Assembly: GCA_035633755.1 (NCBI GenBank)
Contig: DASQEH010000130.1
Coordinates: 1 to 12,528 of the forward strand
Direction of reading: 5' to 3'
Length of the DNA: 12,528 bases
From: DASQEH01 sp035633755
GTDB lineage: Bacteria; Actinomycetota; Actinomycetes; Propionibacteriales; Nocardioidaceae
Of this stretch, positions 6,902-12,139 are shown in pieces. How positions within the stretch are numbered: the first letter of the stretch is position 1; every line of letters begins with the position of its first letter. Under the pieces are notes generated by a model that worked only from the letters and a program-made list of their open reading frames with translations, searched no databases and was not told the origin of the DNA. The position numbers and the translations under genes were made by a program.

Positions 6902-7597
6902 TCAGGTGGTCTGCGTGAGGTCTGGTTCGAGATCCGGCACGGAACCCAGGCCCAACAGGCCCGGCAGTGCATCCATGTCGTCGAAGACGGTGGCTCCGAG
7001 CCCTGACAAGCGCGCACGAGGAGTGAGGCCGCCAGCGTAGGCGTAGCACCGCATCCCGGCCGCTCGGGCAGCCATCGCCCCGTAGGGGCTGTCCTCCACT
7101 ACCACGCACCGCGGCGGCGCCGCTCCGAGAGTGCGCGCAGCGTGCAGGAAGAGGTCAGGCGCTGGCTTGCCCGCCGCCACGTCATGAGCGCTGAACGTGC
7201 GACCACCCAGCCGGGCACTCAGCCCTACCACCTGAAGGACGTGCTCGATGTGACCATGGTCGGAGTTCGACGCTACGCAGACAGGGATGTCGTGGGCGTC
7301 CAGCGTCGCCAGCACGTTGACCACGCCGGCAACGGCTTCGAGCTCCGACTCGAAGGCCTGGCGGTACCGGTCAGAGTATGACTCCTCCCAGTCCTGTTCG
7401 AGGTGACGGTCCACGTGGGCCGAGACCTCTTGATGGAAGTGCTCGGCGGAGCATCCCACGAAGCGTTCCGCGAACTCGCGCTCCGTGAGATGCCATCCGA
7501 GCTCCGCCATGATGGCCGTGCCTACCCGCACACTGATGCGCTCACTGTCGACGAGGACGCCGTCACAGTCGAAGATGACCAGCTCTGCGGGGGACAT
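6902..7597 (-). CDS. HAD-superfamily hydrolase, beta-phosphoglucomutase/sugar-phosphatase type
   Basis: A 231-residue haloacid-dehalogenase-fold enzyme with all four motifs: I, FDCDGVLVDSE with nucleophile Asp10 and acid/base Asp12; II, VASNSD with Ser110; III, Lys144 in AGKPAPDLF; IV, VVEDSPYGAMAARAAGM with Glu168 and Asp169. A helical cap sits between motifs I and II, as in the CbbY/YqaB/beta-phosphoglucomutase group, whose members are sugar phosphatases or mutases. The ATG at 7597 is chosen because the fold begins five residues later. The frame runs on to 7762, but that part lies inside the SIS1 gene. The ribosome site is weak (GAG-like), and the gene starts only 10 nt after the SIS1 stop, so translational coupling is likely. 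Classical frl operons lack this gene. It may remove or recycle a sugar-phosphate intermediate of the pathway; the substrate is not determined. Confidence 0.85.
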   Translation of the reverse strand: MSPAELVIFDCDGVLVDSERISVRVGTAIMAELGWHLTEREFAERFVGCSAEHFHQEVSAHVDRHLEQDWEESYSDRYRQAFESELEAVAGVVNVLATLDAHDIPVCVASNSDHGHIEHVLQVVGLSARLGGRTFSAHDVAAGKPAPDLFLHAARTLGAAPPRCVVVEDSPYGAMAARAAGMRCYAYAGGLTPRARLSGLGATVFDDMDALPGLLGLGSVPDLEPDLTQTT

Positions 7598-7607
7598 CGG
7601 ACTCAAC

Positions 7608-8609
7608 TCAGTACTGCACTCGGAACATGTACCGGCGCTGGTCGAGGTGGTGACCACGGACGGCCTCGAAGTGCTGAGCCAGCCGACCGGCCAGCTCTGC
7701 GATGACCAGAGTCGACACGTCGCCACGCAGCTCTTCAGGGATGCCGGGAAGGCTGAGGTCACGCACGTCGATGTAATGAGCCTTGCGGGTGTACGTGTCG
7801 AGGAATCGCTGGGCCCGCTCAGCCATCGGACGGGTGGCGTCTTCGCCCAGGAAGAGCAGAACCGCGGTGTCCTCCGTCACCATCTCGAAGGCTCCTTGGA
7901 AGAACTCGCCTGCGTTGAAGCCGGCCGCGTGCTTCCACTGCATCTCCTGCAGGTAGCACATGGCGAGGCCGTAAGCCCAGCCGTAGCTGGGACCCGAGCC
8001 GAGCGTGTAGATGATGGGCTCGTCCTTGATTGCGGCGGCAATCCCACGGAGCCTGTCGTCGCTTTCTTCTACTGCGCTGAGTGTCGCTTTGGGCAGGGCG
8101 GCGAGCGCGGCGGTGATCGCGTCCCCGTCGTCGATCCCTGAGCCGGTGGCAGCCAGCACCGCGTAGGCGACAAGGACTTCGAACAGGTCGCTCTTGCCCT
8201 TGAACGCCACATCGACGGCTTCTGCGAGCGGAGAACCCTCGCGGGCCACTGCGATGACCTTCGCGCCTGTGGACTTTGCCGTCTTCGCGGCTTCCACCGT
8301 CTCCTTCGTGGTTCCGGTGTAGGAAGCGAGCACCACCAGCGACCCCGGACCCATCAGTCGGGGGGCACTGCAGTTGAGCTCGTCACTTTGGAGCTGGAAG
8401 CTGGGGATCTCGGCTCGGCGCTGGAGGATGTAGTGCGCCGGGTAGCTGCAGATGATCGAGCCACCGGCACCGACGAAGTAGACGTTGCGCAGGCCCTGGC
8501 CGGTGATCCCGCGGACAACCGACTCGATGGCCGCGCGCTGGTCCACCGTCTGCTGCATCTTCTCCACCAGGTCGGCGTCGATCGGCCGAGGCGGGAGAGG
8601 CTGGGGCAT
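7608..8609 (-). CDS. SIS-domain FrlB-like deglycase paralog (SIS1), His-to-Gln at the proposed catalytic site
   Basis: First gene of the minus-strand cluster, 333 residues, with two SIS (sugar isomerase) domains. The family includes FrlB/FraB, which split 6-phosphofructosyl-amino acids into glucose 6-phosphate and amino acid. The first SIS domain has VYFVGAGGS (about 43-51) and the phosphosugar loop SYTGTTKE (about 96-103). The second begins at about IIYTLGSGPSYG (199-210). The end, RRYMFRVQY, matches the RRYYGGLVEY-type tail of FrlB. Aligned with FrlB, the active-site segment is QEMQWK then GEFFQGAFEMV: the Glu (222) is kept, but the residue 16 further on, His in FrlB/FraB, is Gln238. The start ATG has GAGGAG at 8615-8620 with a 5-nt spacer. 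The divergent regulator pair and two operators lie immediately upstream. It may be a deglycase with altered chemistry, a partner subunit of SIS2, or an isomerase for a different sugar-amine. Confidence 0.83.
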   Translation of the reverse strand: MPQPLPPRPIDADLVEKMQQTVDQRAAIESVVRGITGQGLRNVYFVGAGGSIICSYPAHYILQRRAEIPSFQLQSDELNCSAPRLMGPGSLVVLASYTGTTKETVEAAKTAKSTGAKVIAVAREGSPLAEAVDVAFKGKSDLFEVLVAYAVLAATGSGIDDGDAITAALAALPKATLSAVEESDDRLRGIAAAIKDEPIIYTLGSGPSYGWAYGLAMCYLQEMQWKHAAGFNAGEFFQGAFEMVTEDTAVLLFLGEDATRPMAERAQRFLDTYTRKAHYIDVRDLSLPGIPEELRGDVSTLVIAELAGRLAQHFEAVRGHHLDQRRYMFRVQY

Positions 8610-8634
8610 CTGAACTCCTCATCAGGTCACGTGT

Positions 8635-8648
8635 TGAGAACGTTTTCA
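8635..8648. promoter_or_regulatory. LacI-type operator, copy proximal to SIS1
   Basis: TGAGAACGTTTTCA is a 14-bp palindrome with one mismatch, centred on the CpG of AACGTT, as expected for a LacI/GalR-family dimer. It lies 25 bp upstream of the SIS1 start in the divergent region 8610-8715 and is the near-twin of the site at 8659-8672. The two together also form a larger inverted repeat with perfect 10-bp outer arms (8635-8644 and 8663-8672). Given the adjacent LacI-family genes this is very likely their operator for the minus-strand cluster. Confidence 0.75.
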
Positions 8649-8658
8649 TGAATGTGAG

Positions 8659-8672
8659 TGACAACGTTCTCA
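8659..8672. promoter_or_regulatory. LacI-type operator, copy proximal to the regulator genes
   Basis: TGACAACGTTCTCA is a second 14-bp near-palindrome of the same consensus (TGAGAACGTTCTCA), with its centre 24 bp from the first site, roughly 2.3 helical turns. It ends 43 bp before the first LacI gene. Side-by-side binding could control the cluster and the regulator genes together. No further good match to this consensus was seen in the window; AACGTT near 1553 lacks the flanks. Confidence 0.72.
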
Positions 8673-8703
8673 TCCCGGCCTTCCCGTCGTCAAGGGGGGT
8701 TGG

Positions 8704-8709
8704 TAAGTT
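8704..8709 (+). promoter_or_regulatory. Probable -10 element of a leaderless transcript for the first LacI gene
   Basis: TAAGTT fits the actinobacterial -10 pattern TAnnnT and is preceded by TGG. It ends 6 nt before the ATG at 8716, the spacing typical of leaderless mRNAs that start at the A of the initiation codon. In line with this, no ribosome site lies at a usable distance; the G-run at about 8693-8698 is some 17 nt away. The -35 region (TTCCCG, 8681-8686, 17-bp spacer) is poor. For the opposite, minus-strand promoter I see no convincing hexamers. Confidence 0.45.
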
Positions 8710-8715
8710 TTCCGC

Positions 8716-9834
8716 ATGTCACGTCGGGCGCAGGGCAACCGCACTCCCACGATCCCTGACGTGGCGGCGCTGGCGGGTGTGTCGTCGGCAACGGCAGCGC
8801 GTGCATTGGGCGGCTACGGCTCCGTCAGTGCTACTGCCCGAGCCAAGGTGACGGCCGCAGCGGAGGATCTGGGCTACCGGGTGAACGGCGTCGCGCGATC
8901 CATGATCACCGGCCGAACGATGACATTCGGAGTCGTCGTGGGCGACATCGAGAACGACTTCTTCAGCCGAGTTGTACGCGGCTTCAGCGATGTCGCGCGT
9001 GTGGCCGGGTTCGCCACCATTGTCGCCAGCACTGACGAGCGGCTGGATAACGAACGATCGGCTGTCCGGGTGTTCTCTGAACGCCGGGTGGACGGGCTGT
9101 TGGTGGCCCCGGCCTCCATGGTCGATGGTCGACATCTCCGAGAGGCGCGCGACGCGGGTGCCGCTGTGGTGCTCATCGACCGCAAGATCCATCGGGTCGG
9201 CCTTGACACCGTGCTCATCGACAGCGTCACGGCCGCGCGTTCGGCGGTGGAGCATCTGACGGTGCAAGGGCACGAAAGGATCGGCCTCATCACCGGCGTC
9301 GGCGCCGGAGAAGGACCGCCTGGCGGTGAAGCCGCGGTCTCGACCAGTGCCGACCGGCTGGCGGGCTATCGCGAGGCGCTCGAGGCTGCGGGCCTGAGCT
9401 ACGACCCGACACTGGTACGGCCGGGGGACTTCCATCTCGACGCCGCTCGGTCGCGTGCGGCGGACCTGTTGAGCTCGCCCGAGCGGCCCACGGCGGTGTT
9501 CGCCACTGACGGTGTTCTGACGCTGGGCGCACTGCTGGCAATTCGAGACGTGGGGCTGCGTTGCCCGGAGGACGTCTCGCTCGTCGGCTTCGACGATCCG
9601 GCGTGGGCGTCAGTGGTGCGGCCGAGGGTCAGCGTGATGGCTCAGCCGGTCCACGAGCTGGGGGCCGTCGCGGCGCGTCGCCTGCTCGCCCGGGTCGCGG
9701 GAGATGCCTCACGTGTTCGGGCCCCGGTGAAGCTGAGCGCCACCTGGGTTCCTCGCGATTCAGTGGCCGCACCGAGTCAGGCCGTCGGTGCTCGAGGAAC
9801 GCGGGATCAGCGCAGGGTCGGAGCCGACTCGTGA
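8716..9834 (+). CDS. LacI/GalR-family transcriptional regulator 1
   Basis: A 372-residue sugar-responsive repressor. The N-terminal helix-turn-helix is PTIPDVAALAGVSSATAARALGG (about residues 11-33); the recognition helix reads SSATAARAL, where most of the family has a TVSRxL-type sequence. The hinge helix is NGVARSMITG (about 57-66), with Met where LacI has the DNA-intercalating Leu. From about 70 comes the periplasmic-binding-protein-like effector domain: GVVVGDIENDFFSRVVRG, then ERRVDGLLVAPA, VVLIDRKI, ERIGLITG, RLAGYREAL, and finally VSLVGFDDPAWASVVRPRVSVMAQP. A tail of about 25 residues beyond VPRDSV is extra. It diverges from the SIS1 cluster across a 106-bp region holding two operators and is probably leaderless. 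It overlaps the next regulator by 4 bp. The likely job is repression of the minus-strand cluster and of itself until a fructosamine or its phosphate binds; the effector is inferred. Confidence 0.93.
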   Translation: MSRRAQGNRTPTIPDVAALAGVSSATAARALGGYGSVSATARAKVTAAAEDLGYRVNGVARSMITGRTMTFGVVVGDIENDFFSRVVRGFSDVARVAGFATIVASTDERLDNERSAVRVFSERRVDGLLVAPASMVDGRHLREARDAGAAVVLIDRKIHRVGLDTVLIDSVTAARSAVEHLTVQGHERIGLITGVGAGEGPPGGEAAVSTSADRLAGYREALEAAGLSYDPTLVRPGDFHLDAARSRAADLLSSPERPTAVFATDGVLTLGALLAIRDVGLRCPEDVSLVGFDDPAWASVVRPRVSVMAQPVHELGAVAARRLLARVAGDASRVRAPVKLSATWVPRDSVAAPSQAVGARGTRDQRRVGADS

Positions 9835-10946
9835 CGGCGGCAGGCAAGGCTAACGGCGGTCCGGTGACGTTGACCCAGGTGGCCGCCTCAGCGGGGGTTT
9901 CTACCGCCACGGCCGCGCGGGCGCTCGGCGGCTACGGCTCTGTCCGTCCTGTTACGCGGGACCTTGTCCGAGAAGCGGCTGCGAGGCTCGGGTACCGGGC
10001 CAATGGACTGGCTCGCAGCATGATCACCGGTTCGACCCGTACCATCGGCGTCGTCGTCTCGGACATCGAGAACGCGTTCTTCTCCAGGGCACTTCGTGGC
10101 GTCTCTGGCGTTGCCCGACGGCACGGATACGAGGTCGTTCTTGTCAACACAGACGAGGATGCCGAGGCGGAGCGCACGGCCGTACGGGTGCTCATGGAAA
10201 GACGCGTCGACGGACTTGTCGTGTCCCCTGGCCCGAGCGCCGGCGCCGGCCATCTCCATGCGGTACGTCGCTCCGGCACACCGCTGGTGCTGCTGGACCG
10301 GAGAATCGCGGGGCTCGCTGCCGACTCTGTCGGCATAGACAACCACGAGGCGGCCTGTACGGCGACTGATCACCTCCTGGCTCTCGGACATCGCCGGATA
10401 GCGCTGGTCACCGGCTCTCCGCCTGGTACGGCCGCCATCCTCAAGTCACGGCCCGGACTCCGTGGCATCGAGAAGATCGTGGGTGCCACCGTAGGGCTAC
10501 GTGCTGCCGGATATCGCGATGCGCTGGTGGCTCAGGGAGTCGATCCAGACCTCCGCTTCGTGACGGGGGAGGGTTTTCATCTCCATGAGGCCGCCGCTGC
10601 CACCCGACAGCTGATGGCGCTTCCGGAGCCTCCCACCGCCATCATCGCGCTGGACAGCGTGCTGTCGCTTGGAGTACTGCAGGCGCTCGACGATATGCAG
10701 GTGCCTTCCCCGCAGACAGTGTCAGTGATCGGCTTCGACGACGCTGACTGGGCGGAGGCGGTGTCCCCGGCGCTCACCGTGATCGCCCAGCCTGCGCACG
10801 AGATCGGCGAGACCGCAGGTGAGTTGCTGATCAGCCGTATTGCGGGGAGTCGTCGGCGTCCAGTGCACCGGCAGTTACCCACGACCTTTGTGGGTCGCGC
10901 CTCGACCGGGCCGGCTCCATCAGGTGAGTTCGCGGCCGTCCGGTGA
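9831..10946 (+). CDS. LacI/GalR-family transcriptional regulator 2 (paralog of regulator 1)
   Basis: A 371-residue paralog of the preceding regulator with the same order of parts. The HTH runs VTLTQVAASAGVSTATAARALGG in outline (about residues 12-34), the hinge ANGLARSMITG (about 57-67, again Met for the usual Leu), and the effector domain goes from GVVVSDIENAFFSRALRG to VSVIGFDDADWAEAVSPALTVIAQP. Long stretches match regulator 1, including ATAARALGGYGSV, LARSMITG and RVDGLVVSP, so the pair arose by duplication. The GTG start at 9831 sits in a GTGA overlap with the stop of regulator 1 and has GGAG at 9820-9823 with a 7-nt spacer, so it is translationally coupled. The frame is open back to 9561, but that part lies inside regulator 1. 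The loop between LVTGSPPG and RAAGYRDAL is longer than in regulator 1. The extreme C-terminus and stop lie in a 37-bp tandem duplication. The two proteins could form heterodimers or sense different ligands. Confidence 0.92.
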   Translation: MTAAGKANGGPVTLTQVAASAGVSTATAARALGGYGSVRPVTRDLVREAAARLGYRANGLARSMITGSTRTIGVVVSDIENAFFSRALRGVSGVARRHGYEVVLVNTDEDAEAERTAVRVLMERRVDGLVVSPGPSAGAGHLHAVRRSGTPLVLLDRRIAGLAADSVGIDNHEAACTATDHLLALGHRRIALVTGSPPGTAAILKSRPGLRGIEKIVGATVGLRAAGYRDALVAQGVDPDLRFVTGEGFHLHEAAAATRQLMALPEPPTAIIALDSVLSLGVLQALDDMQVPSPQTVSVIGFDDADWAEAVSPALTVIAQPAHEIGETAGELLISRIAGSRRRPVHRQLPTTFVGRASTGPAPSGEFAAVR

Positions 10947-10992
10947 CACGCATCCATCAGGTGAGCTCGCGGCGGTCCGGTGACACGCATCC
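10916..10992. repeat. 37-bp tandem duplication spanning the stop of LacI regulator 2
   Basis: Positions 10916-10952 and 10953-10989 are two adjacent copies of a 37-bp unit with 35 identical bases, plus 3 bases of a third copy. Copy 1 encodes the last residues of regulator 2 (SGEFAAVR) and its TGA. Copy 2, now non-coding, would encode SGELAAVR and a stop. The two differences are TTC/CTC and GCC/GCG. This looks like a fairly recent slippage duplication of the gene end. The rest of the 136-bp gap to the SIS2 start holds the 13-bp element at 11005-11017 and a GTTG/CAAC repeat near 11051-11063. I see no terminator or clear promoter there. Confidence 0.85.
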
Positions 10993-11004
10993 TGGCCGGT
11001 CCGC

Positions 11005-11017
11005 TCGAACCACACCA
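11005..11017 (+). promoter_or_regulatory. 13-bp element shared by the SIS2 and binding-protein leaders (copy 2)
   Basis: TCGAACCACACCA, identical to the minus-strand element at 5978-5990 and in the same orientation relative to its downstream gene. Here it is 65 nt before the SIS2 start and is preceded by GTCCGC. The palindromic extension of copy 1 (GTTCGAAC) is imperfect in this copy (GCTCGAAC). It is a possible shared control site; coincidence is not excluded. Confidence 0.28.
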
Positions 11018-11082
11018 GCCAGCTGCCCATGGCAGGCCGCCATACGAACAGTTGATTGACAACCCGAGACCTCAGGAGAGAG

Positions 11083-12096
11083 ATGCTGAACTTCGACGCT
11101 GACCGCTTCGTCAAGATACAGAGCGGCGCGCTTGCGATCGCCGAGGACCTGGATGCCCTGCTGAAGAAGTGTCTGGACGACGGCGCCAGGAACCTCTTCT
11201 TTCTGGGTGCCGGAGGCGTCATGCTGCTGACCGAACCAGCAGTGCGGCTCCTCCAGACCAGATCGACCTTCCCGGTGCACTATGAGAAGGGCGCCGAGCT
11301 CATCAAGACGGACTCCGTGCACCTCGGGCCTGACTCGGTCGTGGTGATGCCGTCCCTGTCGGGGACCACCTCGGAGGCGATAGCTGCGCTGGAGTTCGCC
11401 AAGGGCAAGGGCGCAACGGTGATCACGCTGACTGGTCACGACGGGGTGCCCATGGCGCAACGAGCGGACCACAACTTCACGAACTACGCCGCAGACGACA
11501 CCTCGTCGGAGATGTTCTACCTGCAGACTCTGCTGGTTGCCTTGTCGGTGATGCGTCACCGCGGCGAGTACGACTCGTATGAGCGGACGGTCGCAGAGCT
11601 ACACCAGCTGCCGGAGCTACTCGTCGGCGTCAAGGAGGCCTTTGAGCCGCGGGCGCAGATTCTGGCGGAAGCGTTCAAGGACGAGGCCTATCACATCATC
11701 ACGGGAGCCGGCTCCACCTGGCCGCAGGCGTACTACTACGGCATGTGCATCTTGGAGGAGATGCAGTGGATCCGGACCCGCCCGGTCCATGCGTCGGATT
11801 TCTTCCACGGCACCCTCGAGCTCGTCGAGGCGGGCGTCAGCGTCGTGATCCTTACCGGCGAGGACCAGGCTCGCCCGCTCTGCGAACGGGTGCAGAAGTT
11901 CGCGCCTCGATTCACCGACAAGGTGACCGTCGTGGACACCAAGGAATTGACGTTGCCGGGCATCTCTGCAGACACCCGGGCCTTGCTGTCGCCGGTGCTG
12001 CTGGCGACCGTGCTGGAGCGCTTGAGTGCGCACCTGGAAGTACTCCGCGACCACCCGCTGACAACCCGCCGCTACTACAAGCAGCTCGAATATTGA
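11083..12096 (+). CDS. SIS-domain FrlB-like fructosamine 6-phosphate deglycase (SIS2)
   Basis: A 337-residue protein with two SIS domains, close in length to FrlB (about 340). FrlB-type enzymes cleave a 6-phosphofructosyl-amino acid to glucose 6-phosphate and the free amine in the cytoplasm. The first SIS domain has LFFLGAGGV (about 38-46) and the phosphate loop SLSGTTSE (about 91-98). The second starts at about YHIITGAGSTWPQ (203-215). The active-site segment LEEMQWIRTRPVHASDFFHG (about 224-243) keeps both residues proposed as acid/base in FraB: Glu226 and, 16 residues on, His242. The tail RDHPLTTRRYYKQLEY matches the FrlB C-terminus. The ATG at 11083 is chosen over an in-frame TTG at 11056 because AGGAG (11074-11078) lies 4 nt before it. 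It lies 136 bp downstream of the second regulator, on the same strand, and is probably the functional deglycase of the locus. The exact glycated substrate is unknown. Confidence 0.87.
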   Translation: MLNFDADRFVKIQSGALAIAEDLDALLKKCLDDGARNLFFLGAGGVMLLTEPAVRLLQTRSTFPVHYEKGAELIKTDSVHLGPDSVVVMPSLSGTTSEAIAALEFAKGKGATVITLTGHDGVPMAQRADHNFTNYAADDTSSEMFYLQTLLVALSVMRHRGEYDSYERTVAELHQLPELLVGVKEAFEPRAQILAEAFKDEAYHIITGAGSTWPQAYYYGMCILEEMQWIRTRPVHASDFFHGTLELVEAGVSVVILTGEDQARPLCERVQKFAPRFTDKVTVVDTKELTLPGISADTRALLSPVLLATVLERLSAHLEVLRDHPLTTRRYYKQLEY

Positions 12097-12139
12097 GGGT
12101 CCTTGCGGCCCAGGAGCTATGTCGAGGAAACTGACGTCG

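Noticed and set aside
6864..7109. Upstream extension of the FrlD-like kinase
   Set aside because: It lies inside the HAD gene; the GTG at 6863 with GGAGGA 9 nt before it matches the family N-terminus.
9561..9830. Upstream extension of regulator 2
   Set aside because: It overlaps the conserved effector domain of regulator 1, is low-complexity Arg/Gly-rich, and precedes a well-placed GTG with its own ribosome site.
10877..10895. ACCCAC/GTGGGT hairpin near the end of regulator 2
   Set aside because: It lies within conserved coding sequence (LPTTFVGRA) before the stop, has a short stem and no T-run, and is unlikely to be a terminator.
10916..10992. CRISPR-like array
   Set aside because: There are only two directly abutting copies with no spacers and no cas genes, so this is a tandem duplication.
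11056..11061. Perfect TTGACA as a -35 box for SIS2
   Set aside because: A -10 at normal spacing would fall on the ribosome site and start codon at 11079-11085, and no TAnnnT is there.
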